The notes: generated by a model not told the origin, from the sequence alone. A stretch of 64,000 nt of DNA from Pigmentiphaga sp. H8 (GCF_003854895.1 NZ_CP033966.1:4464001-4528000); one strand, 5' to 3'. Shown: positions 52,562 through 61,752, numbered from the stretch's first letter. Numbers and translations: made by a program.

Positions 52562-53212
52562 TTAATCTGAGTTGCGAAGAGCGAATCTTACGCATTGGAA
52601 AAACTCAGGGGAAGGTGATTGATATTCAATTGTCTCAGTCAACTCATTCCCACTCTTTTTCGACTTTCCAAAAACAAGGGACGCTGTTCCTTGTGGCCAG
52701 TCAAAGGCGAGTTGATTCAAATCGAATTCGGATGAATCATTTATGATTTTTACATTATAGATTCCCACTTCACAAGGACGCCTAGATACCCACCGATCAG
52801 TTGCAGCTATAAATAAGTGAACGATATCAACCAACGTCTCAACATCAGCCTCTATGGGTAGTATGTAGTCGTGCTCAACAGCGTTACGCTGCGTGTTAAG
52901 GCGATCTAATACTCGAGGTGCGACGAACCCACACTCCCGGGCGTAATTTATCAGTGCTGGAAATGCTTTCAAATTTTTTAAATCTTTGGCACCAAAACCC
53001 AAACAAAGATCTTCGAGACGCAAATGTAAGGCCTTCTTGGCGTTAGACAAAGAATTAATCAAATTCCTAGGTGTTTTCCCATCAACCAAATCCTCTGTAG
53101 CGAATGAAAGATAGTCTTCAGCGGACAGTGGCTCCGTGCGAACTTTCATCCAGTTCCATGTGTACTGGTCTGCTGCATCATCAGACAGCATCGACGGATC
53201 GAACTTAATCAT
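52562..53212 (-). CDS. HEPN-motif protein of unknown function
   Basis: 216 residues encoded in AT-rich DNA. The segment LDRLNTQRNAVEHDYILP contains RNxxxH (R109, N110, H114), the active-site signature of HEPN RNases, preceded by helices (LINSLSNAKKALHLRLEDLC) as in HEPN domains. The C-terminal 70 residues are beta-rich. HEPN proteins are common RNase toxins in defence and toxin-antitoxin systems. It is the third gene on the same strand after the ParA-like and RelA/SpoT-like genes, with 281 bp between, so it may belong to that unit or have its own promoter. Confidence 0.7.
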   Translation of the reverse strand: MIKFDPSMLSDDAADQYTWNWMKVRTEPLSAEDYLSFATEDLVDGKTPRNLINSLSNAKKALHLRLEDLCLGFGAKDLKNLKAFPALINYARECGFVAPRVLDRLNTQRNAVEHDYILPIEADVETLVDIVHLFIAATDRWVSRRPCEVGIYNVKIINDSSEFDLNQLAFDWPQGTASLVFGKSKKSGNELTETIEYQSPSPEFFQCVRFALRNSD

Positions 53213-53493
53213 TTAATGCTCCCAATGCTTAGCGGCTTTCGACCCACATCAGACATTCGATTTATTCGAAGCAATTATTCGATTCGCGAGAAGTCGAATC
53301 CTGCACCTACGTATCCGAAAGTTGGATGTTTCCCAAAAAAAAATTAGGGATACGCTTTACCAAGTCCTGCTGCGATGGGAAAAACTGGCGTTTCGGTCTC
53401 AGGGAAAATTCCGTTAAATAAATAATTGAGCTTTCACGCCTTTGCTTATATAGACCAATTGCTACTAACTCCAACAAATGTTCGCTACAGAAG
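53213..53493. other. AT-rich intergenic region with clustered TTCGA motifs
   Basis: Contains ATTCGA (53255), ATTCGAA (53264), ATTCGATTCG (53277) and TCGAAT (53294) within 45 bp, partly palindromic, upstream of the HEPN-motif gene. It could be an operator region. I see no gene here. Confidence 0.35.
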
Positions 53494-54150
53494 TTACTTC
53501 TTTTGTATCGCAGATAGAATACGAGATCCTGCGCTAATTAACCTTGCCAGAACAGCCAGATGCTCATTGATACGTTCATCTTCAGTCAATCCTTTGTATT
53601 TGATTTTGTGATCAACTTCACCCCATACCTCTTCGAGTAATGAACGCACCTGAATTTCACATATAGCAGCAGAATTCTTTCTAGGTTTCACCAAATAATG
53701 AACTGACGTATAGAAACTTGACTTTAACTCACACTTAAGGCCCAAGGACTTTAGAAACTTAATGCTATCAGGATCCCATGTGTAAGCCTTTGGTTTTTCA
53801 ACAAGAATCCAATCCTTCTTCGCAGCATGATCGACTATCACATTATGAACAACTCTCACGTCATGAGGGTACAAATGGATAAGTCTCACGGCATAGATAT
53901 CGGTAACCTCGGAGAAAACGTTGTTTGAATCTATTTGCACACCAGAAAGCCTTTTCTTCATTATTTTTTCCTTGATACTTTTTTCCTCCTTCAATCTTCT
54001 CTTAAAAGAATGAATTACGGGAACAACCCTCGGGTCTTTAGTTAAAATTGCCTCAACTGTAGTCCCAAACCCTTCTATCACTGGGTACTGTTCTCTTATG
54101 GCTTTCAAAATACTGGCCACTGACTCCGATTTCTTCTTCGGTGCAATCAA
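53494..54150 (-). CDS. RelA/SpoT-domain nucleotidyltransferase-like protein
   Basis: 218 residues. The single domain has the synthetase pattern of RelA/SpoT proteins: D84 and R89 in VTDIYAVRLIHL, Y147 and H151 in FYTSVHYLV, E165 and Q167 in ICEIQVRSLLEEVWGEVDHK. The G-loop region is altered (VEKPKAYTWDPDS). No HD hydrolase domain or regulatory domain, so it resembles a small alarmone synthetase or a toxic one (toxSAS). It starts at TTG one base after the ParA-like gene, with GGGGGTG just before, so the two are translated together. Product (ppGpp, ppApp or tRNA modification) unknown. Confidence 0.82.
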   Translation of the reverse strand: MIAPKKKSESVASILKAIREQYPVIEGFGTTVEAILTKDPRVVPVIHSFKRRLKEEKSIKEKIMKKRLSGVQIDSNNVFSEVTDIYAVRLIHLYPHDVRVVHNVIVDHAAKKDWILVEKPKAYTWDPDSIKFLKSLGLKCELKSSFYTSVHYLVKPRKNSAAICEIQVRSLLEEVWGEVDHKIKYKGLTEDERINEHLAVLARLISAGSRILSAIQKK

Positions 54151-54151
54151 T

Positions 54152-55249
54152 TTACACCCCCAACCGAGAAATCACATCCTCGGCAAAAGTCTTATAGGCA
54201 GATTTAGTCTCTACGTATTGGTTTCGATTTGGGGAAACGCTTGATCGATCTTCTGAACTTAAGTTTTCATGATCCGGAACGCTCCATATTGGCACCCGAT
54301 ATTTTTGAGACATCCCAGGAATAGTAGAGTGAGAATACATGACAGATGTTCCACCAATTGGATCAGAGATAACATCGCTCACACTTTCGCTAATTGTTTC
54401 TTTGGGAATAAACTCCTCCACAGCAAATGGGATTTGTTTAGCATAGTTATAATGTGCCTTTGCAATCTTCCACTCATTTGAAGCATCCCCTCTCTTTCTA
54501 GCGTTATAAATAGTAAAGCCGAGAAAAGAAACAGGTATTGCTGGTAAATCCTTGGAATGGCGTTCCCCCACAATTTTTTCTAAAAGCGAAAAATCCCTTA
54601 TCCAAGAATTAAGGGCTCTGCCGATATTTTTTATCCCATATACTGAGAACATATCGGGCGCACATGGCACCATAAAGGCATCGGAAGTTGATATAACTAT
54701 TTTGTTTAATATCCCGAGAGCTGGAGATGTATCCACGATCACGACATCATATTTTCTCGTAGCGCCATACGATTTTATTATTCTGCTGATATTTGTAATC
54801 GTCCGAATTGCCAAGGGATCACTTTGAAAAGCCTCTGACCATCGACTGGCGATTTTGTTTTCAAACATGTGGATGGACAAACGACCAGGCAGAAGATCAA
54901 GATTTTTTGCAAGTTTTCGAGGTGGCGGGAGTTTTTTTAGTTCATCCACACCGTCTTCTGTCGGCTTTAGAAGAAAATGAATTGATCGTGTAGTTGAGGT
55001 GATTTTCTTATACTTAGCTTGAGTACTTACCTTTTTTGCCTGAGGAAAATCCTCGATGAAATCATCCTCTTCTTTCCACAAATCTTCGAGCTCCTCCGGA
55101 GAGTATCCATACAGCGTTAGATTGGATTGTGGATCCAAATCTACTAATAGAGTTTTCCTTCCAAGATCCGCCATGGCGCTCGCCAGATGGTACGCAAGTG
55201 TTGTTTTTCCAACACCACCTTTGTTATTGAAAACGGCTATTGATTTCAT
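54152..55249 (-). CDS. ParA/MinD-like ATPase
   Basis: 365 residues. Deviant Walker A KGGVGKTT at residues 10-17 (MKSIAVFNNKGGVGKTTLAY), Walker A' in LLVDLDPQSNLTLYG, and Walker B in VVIVDTSPALGILNK. The length and the final 100 residues (polar, FVPKETISES-type region) exceed a minimal ParA. There is no parB or replication gene beside it, so plasmid partition is unlikely. It is coupled to the RelA/SpoT-domain gene and could be a sensor or antitoxin-like partner of it. Low GC relative to the core marks it as acquired. Confidence 0.85.
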   Translation of the reverse strand: MKSIAVFNNKGGVGKTTLAYHLASAMADLGRKTLLVDLDPQSNLTLYGYSPEELEDLWKEEDDFIEDFPQAKKVSTQAKYKKITSTTRSIHFLLKPTEDGVDELKKLPPPRKLAKNLDLLPGRLSIHMFENKIASRWSEAFQSDPLAIRTITNISRIIKSYGATRKYDVVIVDTSPALGILNKIVISTSDAFMVPCAPDMFSVYGIKNIGRALNSWIRDFSLLEKIVGERHSKDLPAIPVSFLGFTIYNARKRGDASNEWKIAKAHYNYAKQIPFAVEEFIPKETISESVSDVISDPIGGTSVMYSHSTIPGMSQKYRVPIWSVPDHENLSSEDRSSVSPNRNQYVETKSAYKTFAEDVISRLGV

Positions 55250-55563
55250 CTATTTTCCATTTAAATAATGGGTTTGATCACCTAGACCCCCTGCAACCCC
55301 TGATATTTTTGGTACTAAACAACCTCTCTCGGGAGCCACCTTTTCCAAACTAGCTACCTCACCTGCACTGGTAGTTACGCGTTGGAGGAATTTCCCGCAT
55401 TTTGACACATTACCGCCTGAGCTCTACTGCCCGCTCTTGGCCGAAAACAGTCAGTCGCCTCCAACTAGAGTCGAGAGATAACCTGCTTTAATAACGGCCA
55501 ACTTGGCAAGCCAAGGCCCTAAAAGCCGTCGACCACTTCAGTTAGCCTCCAAGCACAACCATC
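55250..55563. other. Intergenic gap upstream of the ParA-like gene
   Basis: 314 bp between the end of the integrase gene and the start of the ParA-like gene. It should hold the promoter of the ParA unit. I see no gene, RNA or clear repeat. Confidence 0.4.
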
Positions 55564-56988
55564 TCAGACCATATATGTAGAAAGGCCAGCACGGTCTGTT
55601 TCTGTCAGAGACAGTATGGATTGTTGAGGATAAGCCTCCATACGATGTAAAGCCTGAACTCTCGAACGTTGTGAGGCATGATCACCCGACCAAGTCATTT
55701 CTGCCCTCCCCTGCAGATGCACAATCAGATGCCGGTTCGCGGCCTCCAACTCACCCCGCTCAAGCAACTCCACCCGATCCGCCCAATCCTGCATCATTAC
55801 CCTCCTCTGCTCCACATACTGCGCATGGTTATACGTCGCCCTGATCCGATTCGGATCAGCATGCGATAGCTGCGCATCCACCCACACCCGTGGATAGCCA
55901 ATCTCGTTCAACGCCGTCGACATCGTGGCCCGCAGCCCATGCCCGGTCAGCAACCCGTTGTACCCCATGCGCTTCAGTGCGAAGTTGACTGTGTTCTCGC
56001 TCATACGATCCGTCAGCCGCGTAGCCGACGCGAACACATACTTCTGCGCTAGCTTGAACTCGTCCAACATAGATCGAACGACCACCTGCGCCTGGGTCGA
56101 AAGCGGCACGATATATGGAGGGATGTCCTCTGCGCGTTTACGCCGCCTGCGAGTCAGCATTGCGCGCTGCTTAAGCGACATGACGGGAACGATCCAAAGC
56201 CCGCGGTCAAGATCGAACTGATCTGGCGTAGCTAACCGCAGCTCGCCAGTACGCACCCCGATCAGCAACAGCAAGCGAATCGCGAGCTGCGTCGTCAATC
56301 TTCCCTGATAGGTACGCAAGGTGCGCAAGAACAAAGGCAACGCCTCCATCCGCAAGAACGGATTGTGCTGAACCGGTGGCAAGGGCGCCGCGACAACGTG
56401 CAGATCTGTCGCGGGGCTCCTTTCCATCCCAGGCACAACCACCAGGGCGTACTCGAACAGTTGCCGGAACCAGGTCCGTACCTTCTCCGCGACAGACAAC
56501 GAACCGCGCTTTTCGATCCGCTCGATCACCTCCAACAGGTGATGCCTCGTGATCTCGTGAATAGTCATCCGATGCAGCGCCGGCAGAACATCCTTCTTGA
56601 ACGCACGCCGAATCTGCTCCAGCGTGCTCTGCCGCCCTTCTTCCAGCACCAATTCTCGACGCGCGAGCCACTGCTCGTACACCACCATGAAGGTGTACTC
56701 GCCGGCCAGCTTGGCCGCCTGCCGTTTCTGCTTGCGATGGATCTTCGGATTGACGCCTCTGGCGATCAGCCCCCGCGCTTCTTCCCGCAAGGCCCGCGCA
56801 TCGCGCAAACCGATCTCGGGATACGTGCCCAGGGAGATCCGCAACTGCTTGCCCAGCCAGTAGTACCGGAAGTGCCAAGCCTTGCCACCTTTGGCGGATA
56901 CGAACAACGACAATCCGTCATAGTCGCCAAGGGTGTAGGCCTTTCCCATCTCCTTCGCGGTCCGGACACGCAATTCGGTGAGCGCCAT
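55564..56988 (-). CDS. int: P4-type tyrosine integrase
   Basis: 474 residues from the ATG at 56988 (GGAG just upstream; it begins ALTELRVRTAKEMGKAYTLG). N-terminal DUF4102 arm-binding domain (GLSLFVSAKGGKAWHFRYYW, RISLGTYPEIGLRDARALRE), core-binding domain, then the catalytic domain with R246 (IGVRTGELRL), H350 and R353 (LTGHGLRATMS), H376 (LSHADPN) and the nucleophile Y386 (RATYNHAQY). Intact. It lies 409 bp from the 3' end of a tRNA-Gly gene, the classical target of this integrase family, and marks the right end of the island. Confidence 0.93.
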   Translation of the reverse strand: MALTELRVRTAKEMGKAYTLGDYDGLSLFVSAKGGKAWHFRYYWLGKQLRISLGTYPEIGLRDARALREEARGLIARGVNPKIHRKQKRQAAKLAGEYTFMVVYEQWLARRELVLEEGRQSTLEQIRRAFKKDVLPALHRMTIHEITRHHLLEVIERIEKRGSLSVAEKVRTWFRQLFEYALVVVPGMERSPATDLHVVAAPLPPVQHNPFLRMEALPLFLRTLRTYQGRLTTQLAIRLLLLIGVRTGELRLATPDQFDLDRGLWIVPVMSLKQRAMLTRRRRKRAEDIPPYIVPLSTQAQVVVRSMLDEFKLAQKYVFASATRLTDRMSENTVNFALKRMGYNGLLTGHGLRATMSTALNEIGYPRVWVDAQLSHADPNRIRATYNHAQYVEQRRVMMQDWADRVELLERGELEAANRHLIVHLQGRAEMTWSGDHASQRSRVQALHRMEAYPQQSILSLTETDRAGLSTYMV

Positions 56989-57397
56989 GCTCCAACTCCA
57001 AATCTCCAATTAGACGAGATGGGGAGCCATGGACAATGGCCCGACAAATCAGCACCGTTACAACATCGGAACTACGGCCCGAAAATGGACTTAAAAACGC
57101 TGGATGCTGGTGGACGGCAGTGGACTATAGACCGCGCACACCAAGCCGCAAGGAGGTCCGTCATCCCAGCTCCAGAGACCGTGCAGCTCTTCTCCATAGA
57201 CGCCAATGGACCTCGACAGACGCACGCGAACAAGCCGCCAATGCATCAAATCGATGGCCAGAAAAATGTACTTATCGGGGGTAAAAACTGGCGAACTCTT
57301 CTGAACACCGGCAAAGGCCAATTTTCAGAAATTCATTGAACATCAAGGACTTAGTCAACTTCCCAAAGCCTCTCAACGGGTTTGGAAATTCAAAATG
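56989..57397. other. Gap between integrase gene and tRNA; expected attachment region
   Basis: 409 bp with no gene that I can support. It should contain the integrase promoter, arm-type sites and, at its right edge, the attachment core inside the tRNA 3' end. No direct copy of the tRNA 3' end was found by eye at the left side of the island. Confidence 0.45.
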
Positions 57398-57468
57398 AGC
57401 GGGTGAAGGGAATCGAACCCTCGTATGAAGCTTGGGAAGCTGCCGTTCTACCATTGAACTACACCCGC
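57398..57468 (-). tRNA. tRNA-Gly (anticodon CCC)
   Basis: Reading the minus strand from 57468: acceptor GCGGGTG pairs with CACCCGC; D arm TAGTTCAATGGTAGAAC; anticodon stem-loop CAGCTTCCCAAGCTT with CCC as anticodon; T arm GAGGGTTCGATTCCCTT. 71 nt without an encoded CCA. The layout is very close to E. coli glyU. It is the likely integration site of the island. Confidence 0.93.
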
Positions 57469-57655
57469 CTTGGACGCCCAGGCTGACCGCTTGGACGGAA
57501 GACACTACCGCTAGACGCGACAGGACTGCAATTCTAAGCCCGAATTCGAAGGCCGGCAAATAAGGGGCAAGCCCTCATATTGTAGATTGTAGTCATTCTC
57601 ACTTATCTGGACGCCCCACTACGCGGCATTCCCTGCCTGCGTCCTATCCATCCCG

Positions 57656-58573
57656 ATGACCGCCCCCCCCTCCCTCAACACCTCCACCGGCGTCCTGCTC
57701 AACGTCGCATCCTCGGCGCTCTTCGCGCTGATGTCCGCCTACACCACCCTGCTGCGCCCCCTGGACGGCGCGGCCATCTATGGCTGGCGCATGCTGCTGA
57801 CGGTCCCCGCGCTGACTCTCCTGGTCCTGGCCATGGGGCGTTGGCACGAAATCCGCCAGCTCGCCGCGCGGGTGCGCCGCGAGCGGTTCTTCTGGGCGCA
57901 GCGCGTGCTGTCGGCCACCCTGCTCGGCGCCCAGCTCTGGCTGTTCATGTGGGCGCCCGTCAACGGCCACGGGCTCGACGTGTCGCTGGGTTATTTCCTG
58001 CTGCCGATCGCGATGGTCGCGCTGGGCCGGCTCGCGTTCAAGGAGCGCATCAGCCGGATGCAGTTGCTGGCCGGCGGACTGGCGCTCGTGGGCATCGCCT
58101 ACCAGTTGGCGATCGTCCGCACCGTGTCCTGGCCCGCGCTGCTGGTGTGCCTGGGCTATCCCGGCTATTTCTGGCTGCGCCGCGCCACCCATACCAATAC
58201 CCTGGGTTCGCTGTGGCTGGACATGACGCTGGGCCTGCCCGTCAGTGTGTTCTTCGTCCTGCAGGGCGGCTACGCGCTGCCGGCCGATGCGCCGCCCAGC
58301 CTGCCGTGGCTGATCCTCGGCCTGGGCATCATCAGCGCCTCGGCGCTGGGGTTGCAGGCGCTATCGGCGCCGAAGCTGAACGTGACGCTGTTCGGCCTGC
58401 TGATCTATGTGGAGCCGGTCCTTCTGGTCGCCGTCGCCGCGGGGGTGCTGGGCGAATCCATTTCCCCCGCGCAGTGGCCGACCTACGTGGCGATCTGGAT
58501 GGCGGTGCTGGTCCTGGTGGGCGAGGGTGCGATCAGCCTGGCGCGCCATCGTCCACCGCCCCGACTATCCTGA
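57656..58573 (+). CDS. rarD: EamA/RarD-type inner-membrane transporter
   Basis: 305 residues with about ten transmembrane helices, the length of RarD/EamA proteins. The RarD-like stretch is APVNGHGLDVSLGYFLLPIA followed by GRLAFKERIS. The start YTTLLRPLDGAAIYGWRMLL is also typical. Substrate unknown (relatives export metabolites or chloramphenicol). First core gene to the right of the tRNA. Confidence 0.86.
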   Translation: MTAPPSLNTSTGVLLNVASSALFALMSAYTTLLRPLDGAAIYGWRMLLTVPALTLLVLAMGRWHEIRQLAARVRRERFFWAQRVLSATLLGAQLWLFMWAPVNGHGLDVSLGYFLLPIAMVALGRLAFKERISRMQLLAGGLALVGIAYQLAIVRTVSWPALLVCLGYPGYFWLRRATHTNTLGSLWLDMTLGLPVSVFFVLQGGYALPADAPPSLPWLILGLGIISASALGLQALSAPKLNVTLFGLLIYVEPVLLVAVAAGVLGESISPAQWPTYVAIWMAVLVLVGEGAISLARHRPPPRLS

Positions 58574-58714
58574 ACAATCGATCAATTCATGTAAATTTTC
58601 GAATTCCCAAATGAAATCTCCCGGCATAGAGTGCGGCGGACAAGAAGGCTTCGCACCATCTCGCCGCGCGCACAAGATCGACAACGAGCGCGGCGCCACA
58701 CCAAAGGAGAAGTC

Positions 58715-60337
58715 ATGGGATACCCACCTCCCGCACACACCGCATTGCCTCTCGCGCTTGCCCTGGCTGCCTCGCTCGCGGCCTGCGGCGGCGGCGACGG
58801 TGACAGCGGCGGCGGAACGCCGCCGCCCCCTCCGGAGTCCGTTGCCCGCTCCTGTCAGTTGGAAAGCTTCGCCGATGTGCGGATCCCCGCGGCGCGCATC
58901 ACGGCGGTATCGTCCGTTCCCGCCGGCACCTATCGTCCCGCCGACAGCCGCCAGGACCTGAACGACGTCCCCGCGTTCTGCCGCATCGACGCCGTGGCCA
59001 CGCCCACGACCAGCTCGCGGATCAACTTCCAGCTCTGGGTGCCCGAAGGAACATCCTGGAACGGCAAGCTGGTCACGACCGGCAACGGCGGCTACAGCCC
59101 GGCACTGAGCTACGGCGACATGGCGTACGCCATGCGGCAAGGCTATGCCGTCCTGGGCGGCGACACCGGCCATCAGACGGAGGACATGCTGTGGGGCGTC
59201 GGCAATCCCGAGAAGATCATCGACTGGGGCTCCCGGTCGATCAACGCGATTACGGTCGCCGGCAAGCAGTTGCTGACCGAGCTGCGAGGCACGGCGGCCC
59301 ACCGGGCCTATTACCTGGGTTGCTCCACGGGCGGCCATCAGGGATTCGCCGAGGCGCAGCGTTACCCCGAGGACTTCGACGGCATCATTGCCGGCTCGCC
59401 CGGCAATAACCGCACCGCCCTCAACATCGAGTTCATGTGGCGCTTCCGCTCCAACCGCCCCACCGACGACAATCTCACGCAGTTCCTGACGCCGGCCAAG
59501 CTCCGGCTCATCACGGATCGCGCCGTCGCGGCCTGCGATACGCTGGACGGCGTGGCCGATGGCGTCATCGACGATCCGCGCGCCTGTACCACGGACAAAT
59601 TCGACGTCGCCAGCCTGCTGTGCACCGCCGGCGATGCGGCGGACTGCCTCACTTCCGACCAGCTTGGCGCCGCACGGAATATCTACCAGGGTCCGCGCAA
59701 TCCCCGCACGAAGGCCCAGCTCTATCCCGGCTGGCCCGTGGGCAGCGAGTCGGGCTGGTCGGGCTACATGGGATCGACCGAACCGGTGCGGGCCGATTTC
59801 TGGCGCTACTGGGTTTTCGACGATCCGCAGTGGAACTGGTGGACATTCGATTTCGACCGCGACGTTTCTTATGCGTATGCGAAGATCGCGCCACTGGTCG
59901 ACCAGACCAGCGCCGACCTGTCGGCGTTCAAGGCGAGGGGTGGCAAGCTGATGGTCTATCACGGCTGGAGCGATCCGGTGGTCAGTGCCTATGACAGCAT
60001 CGGCTACTACGATCGCGTACTCGCCGCGCAAGGATCCCGGACAGCGCTCGATGAGTTCTACCGGCTCTTCCTGGTTCCCGGCATGGGCCACTGCAGCGGC
60101 GGCCCCGGCGCGACCACCTTGCGCGCCGACGGCGACGCCGCGCCGGACCCGAGCCGCGACATCCTGGCCCTCATGGACCGGTGGGTGGAACAAGGCAAGC
60201 CCCCGGACGACTTCGTCGCATCACGGATGGCGGGAGGATCGGTACAAAGGACCCGCCCGCTGTGCGCCTACCCCAAGCAGGCGGCCTACGAGGGAACAGG
60301 CGACCCGGATGACGCGGCGAACTACGTCTGCCGCTGA
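58715..60337 (+). CDS. Tannase/feruloyl esterase family lipoprotein
   Basis: 540 residues from the ATG at 58715 (AAAGGAGA 5 bases upstream). A lipobox LAAC puts the lipid at C24, followed by a Gly/Pro-rich linker. The tannase family CS-D-HC motif is complete: C203-S204 in YLGCSTGGHQG, Asp in HGWSDPVVS, and His-Cys in GMGHCSGGPG. The family hydrolyses aromatic esters such as tannins, feruloyl esters or MHET. It is probably exposed outside the inner membrane. The gene stands alone; a hairpin shared with the convergent permease gene follows. Confidence 0.9.
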   Translation: MGYPPPAHTALPLALALAASLAACGGGDGDSGGGTPPPPPESVARSCQLESFADVRIPAARITAVSSVPAGTYRPADSRQDLNDVPAFCRIDAVATPTTSSRINFQLWVPEGTSWNGKLVTTGNGGYSPALSYGDMAYAMRQGYAVLGGDTGHQTEDMLWGVGNPEKIIDWGSRSINAITVAGKQLLTELRGTAAHRAYYLGCSTGGHQGFAEAQRYPEDFDGIIAGSPGNNRTALNIEFMWRFRSNRPTDDNLTQFLTPAKLRLITDRAVAACDTLDGVADGVIDDPRACTTDKFDVASLLCTAGDAADCLTSDQLGAARNIYQGPRNPRTKAQLYPGWPVGSESGWSGYMGSTEPVRADFWRYWVFDDPQWNWWTFDFDRDVSYAYAKIAPLVDQTSADLSAFKARGGKLMVYHGWSDPVVSAYDSIGYYDRVLAAQGSRTALDEFYRLFLVPGMGHCSGGPGATTLRADGDAAPDPSRDILALMDRWVEQGKPPDDFVASRMAGGSVQRTRPLCAYPKQAAYEGTGDPDDAANYVCR

Positions 60338-60343
60338 AGCCGG

Positions 60344-61669
60344 CTAGGCGGGAACGGGTTCTACCTGTTCCCGCCGCCGCATGAACACCACGGCCAGGCC
60401 GAAACTCAGCGCCAGGGTGGGCAGGGCCGAACCCAGCGCCGTGCCGGCCAGCGGCAGCAGGTGGTAGCAGGCAATGCCGGCGCCCCAGATGAGCACGGCC
60501 TTGACCCGTATCGCGGGTGCCTGGCGCAGTAGCCGGTTTGCGTCGGCGCCGAGGCCCAGGGTGCCGAGCATGACGCCGAACAAAGGCACGAAGCAGGAGC
60601 TGAGCAGCAGCAGGAACGGCTCCAGGCTGTGCATGGGCAGCACCATCGCCAGCAGGCAGCAGGCCGTGGCGATCAGCAGCCCCCAGCGGCGAATGCTCCA
60701 GCGCGGCGCGATGCTGTGCGCCGACACGGAAGCCGAGTAGGCGTCGCCATAGGCGTTGTCGACTTCGTCGATCAGCACCAGGGACAGCGCGATCAGGCCG
60801 CCCTGGGCCTGCAGCAGGGCCATGATCAGGTCCTGGCTCGGCAGCGTCAGCGCGACCAGCACACCCAGCCCGTAGCACCAGATGTTGGCCACGGCATAGC
60901 CGACCCAGGCGCCCGTCAGCGCCGAACGGCCGCTCTTGCCGTGGCGGGCGTAATCGGCCACCAGGGGCAGCCAGCTGATGGGCATGGCGATCACGAGATC
61001 CAGGGCCGACAGCGTGCTCATGCCGCCCGTGCCGCTCCGGCTCCACAAGGCGGCCATGCCCTGGCTGTGCGCCATGGACAGGAACTGCCAGCTCAGCCAC
61101 AGCAGCGAAAGCACGACCAGCGGCAGGGCCACGCGCGAGACGATGCGGCGCACCAGACGCACCATGGAACCGCCGATGAGCAGCAGGATCACGGCGCCCC
61201 ACAGCAGCGTGGCCAGGTAGGGCCAGTAATCGGCGGTCATGGCGCCGCCATGGCGGCCGACGGCGACCGTGGCATCGCGCATCACCACCAGCTCGAACGC
61301 GCCCCAGCCCAGCAACTGCACGATGTTCAGGACGATGGGCAGGCGCGCGAAGCGGCGCCCGTAAACGGCCACCATCAGCCCGGCGCTGGACAGGCCGCTG
61401 CGGCAGCCGATCCGCGCGACCCAGCCCAGCAGGCCGGCCCCGACTACGGAGCCCAGCACGATGACCAGCAAGGCCTGGGTGGAACTCAGGGCGGGCACCA
61501 GGTATGAGCCCATCTGCATGACCAGCAGCCCCACGCCCAGGCTGAACCAGAGCGAGGCGTGGTCATGCCATTGAAAGACACGCAGTTCGCCGGGTACGGC
61601 GGCGAGCGCCTCGTTGCCACGGCCGTCGCCGGAGCTTGCGGATAAGGGATTTGCCATGAATGTTCGCAC
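60344..61669 (-). CDS. NCS1-type cytosine/purine permease
   Basis: 441 residues with about twelve helices of the nucleobase:cation symporter-1 family. Typical parts: FQWHDHASLWFSLGVGLLVM at the start of helix 1, LLGWGAFELVVMRDATVAVG, and MPISWLPLVADYARHGKSGR. The start is GTG at 61669 or ATG at 61657; neither has a ribosome site. No thiamine riboswitch was seen upstream, so a CytX-type hydroxymethylpyrimidine role is not supported. Confidence 0.83.
   Translation of the reverse strand: MRTFMANPLSASSGDGRGNEALAAVPGELRVFQWHDHASLWFSLGVGLLVMQMGSYLVPALSSTQALLVIVLGSVVGAGLLGWVARIGCRSGLSSAGLMVAVYGRRFARLPIVLNIVQLLGWGAFELVVMRDATVAVGRHGGAMTADYWPYLATLLWGAVILLLIGGSMVRLVRRIVSRVALPLVVLSLLWLSWQFLSMAHSQGMAALWSRSGTGGMSTLSALDLVIAMPISWLPLVADYARHGKSGRSALTGAWVGYAVANIWCYGLGVLVALTLPSQDLIMALLQAQGGLIALSLVLIDEVDNAYGDAYSASVSAHSIAPRWSIRRWGLLIATACCLLAMVLPMHSLEPFLLLLSSCFVPLFGVMLGTLGLGADANRLLRQAPAIRVKAVLIWGAGIACYHLLPLAGTALGSALPTLALSFGLAVVFMRRREQVEPVPA
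60347..60375. terminator. Hairpin between convergent tannase and permease genes
   Basis: GGCGGGAAC (60347-60355) and GTTCCCGCC (60367-60375) form a 9-bp stem with an 11-nt loop, 10 bp after the tannase stop and inside the last codons of the permease gene. Confidence 0.5.
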
Positions 61670-61752
61670 GAATCAAGAATCGCGGCCGGGTGATGCCGCA
61701 CGATAATTGACGATCATAGACGGCTTCGCCGAACAGGCTTTTCAAGCAGGCC

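Noticed and set aside
53255..53299. Short CRISPR-like repeats
   Set aside because: The repeated unit is only 5-7 bp and irregularly spaced, with no spacers of constant size.
54152..55249. Plasmid or phage partition locus
   Set aside because: No ParB, centromere-like repeats or replication gene lie nearby; the partner is a RelA/SpoT-domain gene.
61670..61752. Thiamine riboswitch upstream of the NCS1 permease
   Set aside because: The 5' region is too short and lacks the conserved CTGAGA and related elements.
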